Part shown: positions 1-10,223 of the stretch, in pieces
Position numbering within the stretch: position 1 is the first letter of the stretch
How the letters are laid out: every line of letters starts with the position of its first letter
Assembly (NCBI RefSeq): GCF_040649515.1
Contig: NZ_JBEZFP010000030.1
Location: 15,747 to 79,746 of the forward strand
DNA length: 64,000 bases
DNA from: Yinghuangia elevatio
Lineage (GTDB): Bacteria > Actinomycetota > Actinomycetes > Streptomycetales > Streptomycetaceae
Direction of reading: 5' to 3'
Notes under the pieces: model-generated
Told to the model about the DNA's origin: nothing
Databases searched by the model: none
Seen by the model: the letters and a program-made list of their open reading frames with translations, nothing else
Translations under genes and position numbers: made by a program

Positions 1-604
1 CCGATGGGGCGCCGGTCGTCGCCGCGGTGCCCGAGCCGCCGGAGGTGCCCGAGCCGCCGGATCCCGTTCCTCCCGAGCCGCCCGTCGTTGTCGATCCGCT
101 GGAATTGGCGTTGCCCGCACCGGAGTTGCCGGAGGTACCGGAGCCGCCCGTACCGCTGCCGCCGGTACCCGCGTTCCCGGCGCCCGCGTTGCCGCCGGGG
201 TTCAGCGTGACGGTCGTGCCCTTCTTCGCCTTGTCGAGGTTCTGCTCGGCGACGTCGAGGGCGAGTTCGGCCTCGGTGACGTCCTCCTGGGCCGCCGTGG
301 GATCGATCTCGGCCAGGACCTGTCCCGCGGTGACCTTGTCGCCCACCTTGACGTCCACCTTGGTCACCGTGCCGGTGGAGGTGAACGAGACACCCGTGTC
401 CGAGGGCGAACTCAGCGATCCGGACGCCGAGACCGTGGCCATCACGGTGCCCTTGGCCACCTTCGTCGTCTGCGTTCGCGCGGAGTTCGAGGAACTCCCT
501 CCGTTGTCGTCGAACTGGGCGTAGGCGACTCCGGCGCCCGCCGCCAGGGCCACCACCAGGGCCGCGTTGACCATCACGGTCTTGGGTCGTCGCACAACCT
601 TCAT
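1..604 (-). CDS. HlyD/MacA-type efflux periplasmic adaptor, partial
   Basis: The minus-strand frame opens with ATG at 604 and runs off the window start without a stop, so only about 201 N-terminal residues are present. An uncleaved signal anchor (KTVMVNAALVVALAAGAG) is followed by a biotinyl-lipoyl-like half-motif with GTVTKVDVKVGDKVTAGQVL, then the start of a helical hairpin (EAELALDVAEQNLDKAK). This is typical of membrane-fusion adaptors that pair with MacB-like ABC exporters. The hairpin runs directly into a Gly/Ser/Thr-rich low-complexity stretch of over 80 residues, which probably splits the two lipoyl halves. The partner ABC genes would lie outside the window. It diverges from a small lipoprotein gene, and the gap probably holds both promoters. 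Confidence 0.8.
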   Translation of the reverse strand, partial: MKVVRRPKTVMVNAALVVALAAGAGVAYAQFDDNGGSSSNSARTQTTKVAKGTVMATVSASGSLSSPSDTGVSFTSTGTVTKVDVKVGDKVTAGQVLAEIDPTAAQEDVTEAELALDVAEQNLDKAKKGTTVTLNPGGNAGAGNAGTGGSGTGGSGTSGNSGAGNANSSGSTTTGGSGGTGSGGSGTSGGSGTAATTGAPS

Positions 605-839
605 GGCCGGAGAGCCTGGACCGTTCGGGTGTCGGGCGGCTGGGAGATACCTGGGGGTTTCCTGGGAGCGTCGGCGTGCGGCGCCTCCGTCGAACCGGCA
701 CGAATCACCCCGTCACCGGCGTTCTCCGAGCGCGCGGCGTCCACGGTTCCCAGCGGATCACCAGGCAGTTGCGGGTTTGCCGCCATGCACGCGCGATTGG
801 GTGGGACGCAATTGTCCACGCCCCGGAAGGATTCCCGTG

Positions 840-1511
840 ATGCTCCGGCACGCCCACCGCACACGTATGTCGGCGGCAGTCCTGTGCACAGTGGCGGCGA
901 TGACCGTGCTGACCGCGTGCGGAGGCGGCGGTACGTCCGGCAAGGCGGCTCCCGAAGTCGTGGTCGGCGCGTCGGACGGCAGCGGAACCGGGTCCGACGC
1001 GTACCGCGACTGCCTCGCGGCCAACGGCGTCGAGCTGCCCTCCGGAGGCCCCCAGGGCGGGCACGGCAGCGACTCGCCGCGCTCCGGTTTCCCCACCGCG
1101 CGACCGACCGACGGACCGAGCGGCAGGCCGACCGACAGGCCGTCCGGGCGTCCTTCGGGAGCACCCGGCGACCGCGCCAACCCGCGTGCCACCGATCCCG
1201 CATGGCAGAAGGCCGAGCAGGCATGCGCCGCACTGCGCCCGAGCCGCGCACCGGGCGAAGGCGGCCCGGGCAACGGCGGTCCAGGCGAACCCGGTTCGTC
1301 CGACGCACCGAACGCGGGCGGTACGCCGGGCGCCGCGGCCCCGAGCGCCGCCGCGGAGGCGTCCGTCTCGGCCGCACAGGCCTTCACCGGCTGCATGAAG
1401 GACCACAACGTGGAGGTCCCGGCCGGGGGAGCCACCGCCCTCGACCGTACGAAGCCGGAGGTCGCCGCGGCACTGACGGTGTGTGAGGCGCTGCTGCCGA
1501 CGGGCGGATGA
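840..1511 (+). CDS. Small secreted lipoprotein with Cys pairs, function unknown
   Basis: A 223-residue product. The N-terminus is a lipoprotein signal with lipobox LTAC and the acylated cysteine at about residue 27, so it should sit on the outer face of the membrane. Two similar repeats follow, DCLAANGVELPSGG and GCMKDHNVEVPAGG, each starting with a Cys and later matched by another Cys (QACAALRP, TVCEALLP). A linker rich in Pro, Gly, Arg and Asp separates them. I chose ATG 840, preceded by GGAAGG; GTG 837 is equally possible. Proteins of this kind often accompany HlyD/MacB exporters in Streptomyces, and here it diverges from such an adaptor, so a role in that export system is a reasonable inference. 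No enzymatic motif is visible. Confidence 0.75.
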   Translation: MLRHAHRTRMSAAVLCTVAAMTVLTACGGGGTSGKAAPEVVVGASDGSGTGSDAYRDCLAANGVELPSGGPQGGHGSDSPRSGFPTARPTDGPSGRPTDRPSGRPSGAPGDRANPRATDPAWQKAEQACAALRPSRAPGEGGPGNGGPGEPGSSDAPNAGGTPGAAAPSAAAEASVSAAQAFTGCMKDHNVEVPAGGATALDRTKPEVAAALTVCEALLPTGG

Positions 1512-1539
1512 GGGCCCGCCGTGGTCCCGCGGAGCAGCC

Positions 1540-2964
<1,425 letters not shown>

Positions 2965-3027
2965 CGTCGTGCCTCCCAAGTGCGGTCCCTACCCGCGGCA
3001 ACTCCCGACGGGACCAGGCTGTTCCCG

Positions 3028-3057
3028 GCTGCCGCTGCCGCTGCCGCTGCCGCTGCC
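3028..3057. repeat. Five tandem GCTGCC hexamers
   Basis: Five perfect copies of GCTGCC stand in the short gap between the end of lutC and the start of fumC. Being a simple hexamer array it could change copy number by slippage. It lies upstream of fumC, beyond its ribosome binding site, so it could affect the promoter or leader spacing. I see no further evidence of function. Confidence 0.85.
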
Positions 3058-3079
3058 GGGCTGTCGCTGCCCGGGCCGG

Positions 3080-3868
3080 TCAGGACAGGAGCAGGATGTG
3101 CAGTGTGCGCGGACCGTGCACGCCCTCGACGCGGTTCAGTTCGATGTCGCTGGTCGCCGACGGGCCGCTGATCCAGGTCTGCGGGCGGTGCGGGTCGAGC
3201 CGGGCGATCGCCTCGGGCACGGTGCCGACGATCTGGTCCGCGCGCACCACGCACAGGTGGTAGTCGGGCAGCAGCGTCAGTACGCGTCGGCCCTGGTCCG
3301 GCCCGGCGTCCAGGACGATCGTGCCGGTCTCGGCGATCGCGAGCGCGCACCCGGTGGCCACACCCGCCTCCGCGTCGAGCTGATCGGTCGTCAGCGGCGG
3401 GTCGTCATAGACCAGTTCCACCCCGGTCGCGGCGAGCCAGCCCAGCCGCTTGCCGGGCGGCACCACGAGCCGTGCCACCCCCGCCTCGGTCAGCAGCGAC
3501 ACCGCCGTGTCGACCAGCGTGCGGGCGTTCGCGCGCACCACGTGCGCCCGGTAGTCGCCGGCGCGCTCGGCGAACAGCCCGATGAGGTCGGTGCCTTCGT
3601 CGCGCGTACGGCGGTACGTGCGGTCCACCACGGCCCGCGGCGGCCGCCCGTCGCCCGACAACGATCCGCGGATCCGCGCCAGGATCTCGGCCTTGGCCTC
3701 GGACGGCAGCCCGGGGTAGGTGTGCGGCAGCCCCGGGTGCGCCAGGTCGGTGTGCGGCAGTCCGGGCGGGTCGGTGAGGTCCACGTGCTGCAATGCGGTG
3801 TGCGACAGGAGCGTCGCGGGATCGTCCGCCGCGGGGTCCGGCCGCGCGGGATCGGTCGGCGCCGTCAT
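3080..3868 (-). CDS. lutC: Lactate utilization protein C (LUD domain)
   Basis: A 262-residue LUD-domain protein, third gene of a lutABC operon that oxidises L-lactate to pyruvate with LutA and LutB. Visible LUD motifs include VARLVVPPG, CALAIAETGTIVLDAG and the C-terminal SGPSATSDIELNRVEGVHGPRTLHILLL, here cited only in part as the SATSDIE motif. An N-terminal Pro/Asp/His-rich stretch of about 50 residues with LPHTDLAHPGLPHTYPGLP is longer than in typical LutC. ATG 3868 overlaps the lutB stop in an ATGA arrangement, which supports the start and implies translational coupling. Family identity is secure; the exact role of LutC in the complex is less well defined. Confidence 0.92.
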   Translation of the reverse strand: MTAPTDPARPDPAADDPATLLSHTALQHVDLTDPPGLPHTDLAHPGLPHTYPGLPSEAKAEILARIRGSLSGDGRPPRAVVDRTYRRTRDEGTDLIGLFAERAGDYRAHVVRANARTLVDTAVSLLTEAGVARLVVPPGKRLGWLAATGVELVYDDPPLTTDQLDAEAGVATGCALAIAETGTIVLDAGPDQGRRVLTLLPDYHLCVVRADQIVGTVPEAIARLDPHRPQTWISGPSATSDIELNRVEGVHGPRTLHILLLS

Positions 3869-5403
3869 TGCTCCTCCAGCAAAGCTTCGGGCGGGCCGGC
3901 CGAGGCCGGGTCGCCCTCGGTCAGGCCGCCGTCCGTGCGCTTGAACCACGAACGGAACGACTCGGGCGGCGCGGCGGGGGCGTCGCGGCTCGCCGTCCAG
4001 CCGGCCAGCGGTCCGGCCAGCAGCCGGGGCACCTTGCCGATGTGCCCTTTCCGGCCGATGAAGTGCCTGCTGAACGACGCCGCGTGCTGGGCCAGTCCGA
4101 GCCGCCAAGGCTGCCCGAAGGCCCACTCCGCGGCCTTCATCGCGGCCGTCTCGCCGCGCTGCGCGGGGCCGCGTCCCAGGTCGGTCAGCTGCGCCCGCTG
4201 GCGTGTCAGGATCGCCGGGATGTCGATGCGTACCGGGCACGCCTCGAAGCACGCGCCGCACAGCGTCGAGGCGTACGGCAGCGACGCGGTCTGCTCGTCC
4301 ACCTCGTGCTGGTTGATCCCGCGCAACTGCGGGGTGAGGATCGCGCCGATCGGGCCGGGGTAGACCGAGCCGTACGCGTGCCCGCCCACCCGCTCGTAGA
4401 CCGGGCACACGTTGAGGCACGCCGAGCAGCGGATGCAGCGCAGCGCCTGCCGCCCCTCCGGGTCGGCCAGGACGTCGGTGCGCCCGTTGTCGAGCAGGAT
4501 CAGGTGGAACACGCGCGGCCCGTCGCCCTCGGTGACGCCGGTCCACATCGACGTGTACGGGTTCATGCGCTCGCCGGTCGACGAACGCGGCAGCAACTGG
4601 AGGAACACCTCCATGTCCTGCCACGTCGGCAGCAGCTTCTCGATGCCCATCACCGTCACCAGTACGTCGGGCAGCGTCAGGCACATGCGGCCGTTGCCCT
4701 CCGACTCGACCACGCACACCGTGCCCGTCTCGGCCACCGCGAAGTTGGCCCCGCTGACCGCGACCTTCGCCCGCAGGAACTTCTCGCGCAGATGCCGCCG
4801 CGAGGCCTCGGCGAGATCCGCCGGGCGGTCGGACAGGTTCTCCGGAGCCGGCCGCCCCGCGTTCCCCATCTCGTCGCGGAAGATGTCGCGGATCTCGCGG
4901 CGGTTGCGGTGGATCGCCGGGACCAGGATGTGCGACGGCAGGTCATGGCCCAACTGCACGATCAGCTCGGCGAGATCGGTCTCCCACGCGTGGATCCCGG
5001 CGGCGGCGAGGGCGTTGTTGAGGCCGATCTCCTGGGTCGCCATCGACTTGATCTTCACGACCTCGTCGGTGCCGTGGCCGCGGGCGATGTCCACGACGAT
5101 CGCGTTCGCCTCCGCGGCGTCGCGGGCCCAGTGCACGGTGCCGCCCGCGGCGGTGACGGCCGCCTCCAACTGCTCCAGGTAGCGCGGGAGATGGGCCAGC
5201 ACGTCGTCCTTGATCGCGGCGCCCGCCAGACGCAGCTTCTCCCAGTCGGGGACCTCGTCGACCACCGCGGCACGCCGCGCTCGGATGGTGTGCGTGGCAT
5301 TGCGCATGTTGGCACGCAGTTGGGGGTTCGCGAGGGCGGCGTGCGCGGCCTCGGGGAAGGGCGGCATGCCGAGGAAGGTCGGCTCGGGGCGTACCGTCGT
5401 CAT
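3865..5403 (-). CDS. lutB: Lactate utilization protein B, iron-sulfur subunit
   Basis: A 512-residue protein with an N-terminal LUD domain (AVAETGTVCVVESEGNGRM region) and a C-terminal ferredoxin-like module with two [4Fe-4S] motifs, CIRCSACLNVCPVY near residue 325 and CGACFEACPV near residue 380. It is the electron-transfer core of the LutABC lactate dehydrogenase. It also keeps the helical LutB/YkgF C-terminal region. Start ATG 5403 overlaps the lutA stop (ATGA) and its own stop overlaps the lutC start, so the three genes are translated as one unit. The length matches actinobacterial LutB. Confidence 0.95.
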   Translation of the reverse strand: MTTVRPEPTFLGMPPFPEAAHAALANPQLRANMRNATHTIRARRAAVVDEVPDWEKLRLAGAAIKDDVLAHLPRYLEQLEAAVTAAGGTVHWARDAAEANAIVVDIARGHGTDEVVKIKSMATQEIGLNNALAAAGIHAWETDLAELIVQLGHDLPSHILVPAIHRNRREIRDIFRDEMGNAGRPAPENLSDRPADLAEASRRHLREKFLRAKVAVSGANFAVAETGTVCVVESEGNGRMCLTLPDVLVTVMGIEKLLPTWQDMEVFLQLLPRSSTGERMNPYTSMWTGVTEGDGPRVFHLILLDNGRTDVLADPEGRQALRCIRCSACLNVCPVYERVGGHAYGSVYPGPIGAILTPQLRGINQHEVDEQTASLPYASTLCGACFEACPVRIDIPAILTRQRAQLTDLGRGPAQRGETAAMKAAEWAFGQPWRLGLAQHAASFSRHFIGRKGHIGKVPRLLAGPLAGWTASRDAPAAPPESFRSWFKRTDGGLTEGDPASAGPPEALLEEQ

Positions 5404-6263
5404 CGCGGGGCACCTTCCGCGGGTGCGTCGGCCTCGAAGAGGCCCGTGGTCGGATGCACCGGGTCGAGGGACGGCAGCGTCGGGTACGCCAAGTCGCCCG
5501 AGGGGAACGCCTCCAGGTCCGGGTGCGGACCGGTCGACGCGAGGATGTCCGCGAGGTGCATCACCTTCACACCGGTGTGCTGACGCGACATCACCCCGCC
5601 GATGTGCATGAGGCACGAGTTGTCGCCCGCGCACAGGACCTGCGCCCCGGTCTCCATGACCGCGGTCACCTTGTCGCGGCCCATGGCCGTGGACGTCTCG
5701 GCGTTCTTCAGCGCGAACGTGCCGCCGAAACCGCAGCATTCGTCGGAGCGCGGCAGTTCGGCCAGCCGCAGTCCGCGGACCTTGCGCAGCAGCCGGAGCG
5801 GCCGGTCACCGACGCCGATCATGCGCGCCGAGTGGCAGGTCGGGTGGTAGGTGACGCTGTGCGGGAAGTACGCGCCGACGTCCTCGACGCCGAGCACGTC
5901 GACCAGGAACTCGGTGAACTCGTACACGCGCGGGGCGACCGCGGCCACCCGCGTACGGAACGCCTCGGCGCCCTTGCCTCGGGCGCCCTCCGCGAGCACG
6001 GGGTGGTAGTCGCGCACCATCGCGGCGCACGAGCCCGACGGGGTGACCACCGCGTCGTACGGCTCGAACGTCTCGGCGAACGAGCGGGCGAGCGCCCGGG
6101 CGTCGCGCCGGTAGCCGGAGTTGAAGTGCATCTGGCCGCAACACGTTTGGGCGTACGGGAACTCCACCTCGTGGCCGAGCCGGCGCAGCAGCCGCACAAC
6201 GGACTTCCCGGTCTCCGGAAAGGCCGTGTCGTTGACGCAGGTGATGAAAAGGGCGATCCGCAC
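5400..6263 (-). CDS. lutA: Lactate utilization protein A, CCG-domain subunit
   Basis: A 287-residue protein with two cysteine-rich CCG domains: QTCCGQMHFNSG near residue 42 and DECCGFGGTFA near residue 176, plus upstream Cys residues (TCVND, TYHPTCHSA). In this family these bind redox cofactor clusters, as in heterodisulfide reductase and glycolate oxidase subunit GlcF. It is the first gene of lutABC. It starts with GTG 6263, preceded by a strong AAGGAGGTGA ribosome binding site. The C-terminal 40 residues (FPSGDLAYPTLPSLDPVHPTTG) extend past the usual family end. The promoter must lie in the 115-bp gap shared with the divergent hydrolase-ABC gene. No lutR-type regulator is adjacent. Confidence 0.94.
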   Translation of the reverse strand: MRIALFITCVNDTAFPETGKSVVRLLRRLGHEVEFPYAQTCCGQMHFNSGYRRDARALARSFAETFEPYDAVVTPSGSCAAMVRDYHPVLAEGARGKGAEAFRTRVAAVAPRVYEFTEFLVDVLGVEDVGAYFPHSVTYHPTCHSARMIGVGDRPLRLLRKVRGLRLAELPRSDECCGFGGTFALKNAETSTAMGRDKVTAVMETGAQVLCAGDNSCLMHIGGVMSRQHTGVKVMHLADILASTGPHPDLEAFPSGDLAYPTLPSLDPVHPTTGLFEADAPAEGAPR

Positions 6264-6378
6264 GAGTCACCTCCTTGATCGACTCTAAGGGCGGTCGCGG
6301 CGCCTCGCCCGGTCATCGCCGCCCGGTCATCGTGACCGGATGCCCGTTCGACACCGTTCCACGCCGTAGGGTCTGGCC

Positions 6379-9201
6379 ATGACGTGGAGGACGGCGCTCA
6401 CCCGCCGCATGCCCGCGACCCGGCGGGCCCGGGTCCTGACCGCCGTAGGGCTGGTGCTCGTCGTCCTGGCGCTCGCGGCGATCGTGACGACGTCGGGCGG
6501 CGGCGGGGCCGCGCCCGTGCGCAGCGGCCAGCAACGGGTCGAGGTCGCCGCGGGCCCCGGGTCGCCGGACCGCATAGGCCTGGACACGACCGTGTACTAC
6601 CCCGATACGGGTGCACCCGCGCCCGCCGTGCTGCTCGGCCACGGGTTCGGCGGCAACAAGTCCACCGTGCGCGCCGAGGCCGAGGGCCTGGCGCGGCGCG
6701 GGTACGTGGTCATGACGTGGTCCGCGCGGGGCTTCGGGGCGTCCGGCGGCCGTATCGCGCTCGACCAGCCGGACTACGAGGTGGCGGACGCGCGGGCGCT
6801 GGTCGACTGGCTGGCGGGACGTCCCGAGGTGCTGCTCGACCGACCGGGTGACCCGCGGGTCGGTGCGGCGGGCGTGTCGTACGGGGGAGCGCTGGCGCTG
6901 CTGCTCGCGGCGTACGACCCGCGCGTGGACGCCGTCGCGCCGCAGTGGACCTGGAACGACCTGGGCGAGTCGCTGCTCCCGAACGCCGCCGGCACGGGGC
7001 CCGCCACCGGCGTCTTCAAGAAGATGTGGGCCGGGGTCTTCTTCTCCTCGGGGGCGTCCGCGGCCGGCGGGCTGGGCACCGACGGGCCGGGCGCGCCCGG
7101 GGGACAGCCGCCCGGCGCCCCCGCCGACCCGGCCGACGCCGCGGAGTCGGTGTGCGGGCGCTTCACCGCCGAGGTGTGCGCGGTGTACGAGGAGGTCGCG
7201 CGCACCGGACGCCCCAGCGACCGGGCCGTGGAACTGCTGCGGCGGGCCAGTCCGGCGAGCGTCGCGGACCGGCTTCGGGTGCCCGCTCTGCTGATCCAGG
7301 GCCAGAACGACTCGCTCTTCCCGCTCGCCGAGGCCGACCGGACCGCCCGCGCGGTGTCGGCCAACGGGTTCCCGGTGGAGGTCGTGTGGACGGCGGGCGG
7401 CCACGACGGCGGTCCGCAGCAGAGCGTGCTGGTCCGGGACAAGACGGTCGCGTGGTTCGACAAGTGGCTCGCCTCCGACGAGGGCGCGCGGGCCACCGAG
7501 GCGCGGCGGCAGGGCGGCGGGGGAGCGCCGGTGCCGGCGGGGCCGTTCTCGGTCACCCGGCTGGGCGGCGTCGACACCTCGACGCGCGAGCAGGTCATCC
7601 GGGTCGCCGAGGGCCCGCGCTATCCCGGTACGGACGGCAGCACCCACCTGGCGCTGCCGCTGGCGGGGCCGGAGCAGACCGTCGTCAACCCGCCCGGCGG
7701 ATCGCCGCCGTCGATGTCGACGCTGCCCGGTCTCGGACTCCTCGGTGCGTTGGGCCAGTCGGGTGACGCCTCGGCGCTGGGGCAGCTCTCGCTCGACATG
7801 CCGGGGCAGAGCGCGTTCTTCATGACCCAGCCGCTGGACCGTACGCTGCGGATCACCGGCGGGTCGACGGTGCGCGTGCGGGTTTCGGGAGCGGCCGACA
7901 TCGTGCTGTTCGCCAAGCTCTACGACGTGGACCCGGGCGGCGGCGCGGTGCTGCCGTACCAACTCGCGGCGCCGGTGCGGGTCGTCGGGGCGGCGGACGG
8001 GCGCGAGGTGGAGATCCGGCTGCCGGAGGTCGACCGCGAGATCGACGCCGGGCACCGGCTGCGGCTGGTGCTCACCACCACCGACCTGGGGTACGCGACG
8101 CCGGCCGAGCCCGCCGCGTACCGGATCGCCGTCGTCGGCCCGCTGACCGTTCCCTCGGTGCCGGGCATCAAGCTCCCGCCGCCGGGCTACCCGTGGTGGA
8201 CGTGGGGCCTGCCGGCCATCGCCGCGGCACTCGCCGTGGTGCTGGTGGTGACCGGGAAGCGCCGTCTCAAGGAACGTGCCCCGATCGCCGCGCTCGCCGA
8301 AGTGCCGCTGCGGATCCAGGGCCTGACGAAGCGTTACAAGGGCGGCAAGCTCGCCGTCGACGGCCTCTCCTGCACCGTCGAGCGCGGCCAGGTGCTGGGC
8401 CTGCTCGGGCCGAACGGCGCGGGGAAGACCACGGCGCTGCGCATGCTCATGGGGCTGATCCACCCGGACGACGGCGAGATCCGCATCTTCGGGCACATCG
8501 TGACGCCGGGGGCGCCGGTGCTGTCCCGGCTCGGGTCGTTCGTCGAGGGGCCCGGTTTCCTGCCGCACCTGTCCGGCCGCGACAACCTGTCGCTGTACTG
8601 GAAGGCGACCGGACGCCCGGCGCAGGACGCGCACTTCGAGGAGGCTCTCGAGATCGCGGGGCTGGGGGAGGCGCTGGACCGCAAGGTCCGCACGTACTCG
8701 CAGGGCATGCGGCAGCGTCTCGCCATCGCGCAGGCCATGCTCGGCCTGCCGGACCTGCTGGTGCTCGACGAGCCGACCAACGGGCTCGACCCGCCGCAGA
8801 TCCGCGCGATGCGCGACGTGCTGATCAGGTACGCCGCGAACGGCCGCACGGTCGTGGTCTCCAGCCATCTGCTCGCCGAGGTCGAGCAGACCTGCACGCA
8901 CGTGGTCGTGATGCACCGTGGTCGGCTCGTCGCGTCGGGCCCGGTGGAGGAGATCACCGGGGACGGGAACACGCTCGCGGTCGGGACGCCCGTACCGGAC
9001 CGCGCGGTCGAGGTGCTCTCGGGGATGTCCGGGGTGGCCTCCGCGGTGCCGGAGGGCGAGGGCGTGCTCGTGCACCTCGCGGGCGCCGAGCCGTCGGCGG
9101 TCGTCGCCGAACTGGTGGGCGCCGGGGTCGCGGTGGACCGGGTGACCGCGAAACGCCGCCTGGAGGACGCGTTCCTCACGCTGATCGGAGAACAGCAGTG
9201 A
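6379..9201 (+). CDS. Alpha/beta hydrolase (CocE/PepX-like) fused to ABC transporter ATPase
   Basis: A 940-residue two-enzyme fusion. After an N-terminal membrane anchor (about residues 18-38) comes an S15/CocE-like alpha/beta hydrolase with nucleophile Ser167 in GVSYGG and a likely triad of Asp311 (GQNDSLF) and His342 (GGHDGG). A beta-rich PepX_C-like domain follows, then a second hydrophobic span near residues 606-628. The last 300 residues are an ABC ATPase: Walker A GPNGAGKT (677-684), signature YSQGM (773-777), Walker B LLVLDEP. If both spans cross the membrane, the hydrolase is extracellular and the ATPase cytosolic. The next gene, its permease, overlaps the stop. The ATPase resembles lantibiotic or bacitracin-type exporters. 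The substrate is unknown. Confidence 0.88.
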   Translation: MTWRTALTRRMPATRRARVLTAVGLVLVVLALAAIVTTSGGGGAAPVRSGQQRVEVAAGPGSPDRIGLDTTVYYPDTGAPAPAVLLGHGFGGNKSTVRAEAEGLARRGYVVMTWSARGFGASGGRIALDQPDYEVADARALVDWLAGRPEVLLDRPGDPRVGAAGVSYGGALALLLAAYDPRVDAVAPQWTWNDLGESLLPNAAGTGPATGVFKKMWAGVFFSSGASAAGGLGTDGPGAPGGQPPGAPADPADAAESVCGRFTAEVCAVYEEVARTGRPSDRAVELLRRASPASVADRLRVPALLIQGQNDSLFPLAEADRTARAVSANGFPVEVVWTAGGHDGGPQQSVLVRDKTVAWFDKWLASDEGARATEARRQGGGGAPVPAGPFSVTRLGGVDTSTREQVIRVAEGPRYPGTDGSTHLALPLAGPEQTVVNPPGGSPPSMSTLPGLGLLGALGQSGDASALGQLSLDMPGQSAFFMTQPLDRTLRITGGSTVRVRVSGAADIVLFAKLYDVDPGGGAVLPYQLAAPVRVVGAADGREVEIRLPEVDREIDAGHRLRLVLTTTDLGYATPAEPAAYRIAVVGPLTVPSVPGIKLPPPGYPWWTWGLPAIAAALAVVLVVTGKRRLKERAPIAALAEVPLRIQGLTKRYKGGKLAVDGLSCTVERGQVLGLLGPNGAGKTTALRMLMGLIHPDDGEIRIFGHIVTPGAPVLSRLGSFVEGPGFLPHLSGRDNLSLYWKATGRPAQDAHFEEALEIAGLGEALDRKVRTYSQGMRQRLAIAQAMLGLPDLLVLDEPTNGLDPPQIRAMRDVLIRYAANGRTVVVSSHLLAEVEQTCTHVVVMHRGRLVASGPVEEITGDGNTLAVGTPVPDRAVEVLSGMSGVASAVPEGEGVLVHLAGAEPSAVVAELVGAGVAVDRVTAKRRLEDAFLTLIGEQQ

Positions 9202-10085
9202 CCGCCGAGACCACGCCGGTTCCCCGGGGGACCGAGGACGCCGCGCCGTCCCGGGCGCACGGCTACCGGCCGCGGCACACCCTGCCGTTCCGGGTCGAGG
9301 CGCTGCGGCAGTTGCGGCGGCGGCGCACGCTGGTGATGCTCGGCCTGCTCGCGCTGCTGCCCTGGATCCTGGTCATCGCGTTCAAGGTGGGCGGTGATCC
9401 GGAGCGGGACACCGTGCCGACGCTGGTCGACGTGGCGACGCGCAGCGCGCTCAATCTGACGGCGTTCGCGCTGTTCGTGTCGACGGGCTTCCTGCTGGTG
9501 GTCGCGGTGGCGCTGTTCTGCGGCGACACCGTTGCCAGTGAGGCGAGTTGGTCGTCGCTGCGCTATCTGCTCGCGGCACCGGTGCCGAGGGCGCGGCTGC
9601 TGCGGGTGAAGCTCGCGGTGTCGCTGGCGTACAGCGGGCTCGCGCTGTTGCTGCTGCCGGCCATGGCATTGCTGGCCGGTGTGGTGGCGTTCGGGTGGGG
9701 GCCGCTGGAGATCCCGATCGGCGGTTCGTTGTCCGGCGGCGAGGCGATGCGGCGCATGGCGGTGGTCGTCGCGTACGGCATGGTGTCGCAACTCGTCGTC
9801 GCCGCTGTCGCGTTCTGGCTGTCGACGGTGACCGACGCTCCGTTGGGCGCGGTGGGCGGCGCGGTCGGCCTGGTGGTCGTCTCGAACATTGTGGACGCAG
9901 TGACCGCACTCGGCGCGTGGCGCGAAATCCTGCCCACACACTGGCAGTTCGCGTGGGTCGATGCCCTCCAGGCGGACATGGAGTGGGAGGGCATGATCAA
10001 GGGGTCGGCGGTTTCGGTCGGCTATGCCCTGGTCTTCATTGCGCTGGCTTTCCGCCATTTCGAGCGCAAAGACATCGTTTCCTAG
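9198..10085 (+). CDS. ABC transporter permease (ABC-2 type)
   Basis: A 295-residue membrane protein with about six hydrophobic segments (for example TLVMLGLLALLPWILVIAF, FALFVSTGFLLVVAVALFC and LALLLLPAMALLAGVVAF). ABC-2 permeases of this shape move drugs, peptides or lipids together with a dedicated ATPase. GTG 9198 overlaps the stop of the hydrolase-ATPase gene as GTGA, so the two are translationally coupled and almost certainly form one transporter. The cytosolic N-terminus of about 45 residues is rich in charged and Pro residues. Substrate and direction cannot be read from the sequence; export is usual for this family. Confidence 0.88.
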   Translation: MTAETTPVPRGTEDAAPSRAHGYRPRHTLPFRVEALRQLRRRRTLVMLGLLALLPWILVIAFKVGGDPERDTVPTLVDVATRSALNLTAFALFVSTGFLLVVAVALFCGDTVASEASWSSLRYLLAAPVPRARLLRVKLAVSLAYSGLALLLLPAMALLAGVVAFGWGPLEIPIGGSLSGGEAMRRMAVVVAYGMVSQLVVAAVAFWLSTVTDAPLGAVGGAVGLVVVSNIVDAVTALGAWREILPTHWQFAWVDALQADMEWEGMIKGSAVSVGYALVFIALAFRHFERKDIVS

Positions 10086-10141
10086 GATTCCCGGGATTTG
10101 CCGGTCGGGATTTCGCCTGGTTCGGACCTGTTCAGATCTTG

Positions 10142-10157
10142 CCTACCAGCAGGTAGG
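10142..10157. promoter_or_regulatory. Short inverted repeat upstream of the esterase gene
   Basis: CCTACCAGCAGGTAGG is a perfect 6-bp inverted repeat with a 4-nt centre, 67 bp before the esterase start and 57 bp after the permease stop. It is too short and lacks a T-tract for a convincing terminator. The size and symmetry suit a TetR-like or other dimeric repressor site. That reading is inference; no regulator gene is adjacent. Confidence 0.4.
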
Positions 10158-10223
10158 TTTCCTCCGCACGTGTTCCTGTTACCCCTGGTACATCCCATCA
10201 AGGTGTGACGAAGGCGAGGGAAC

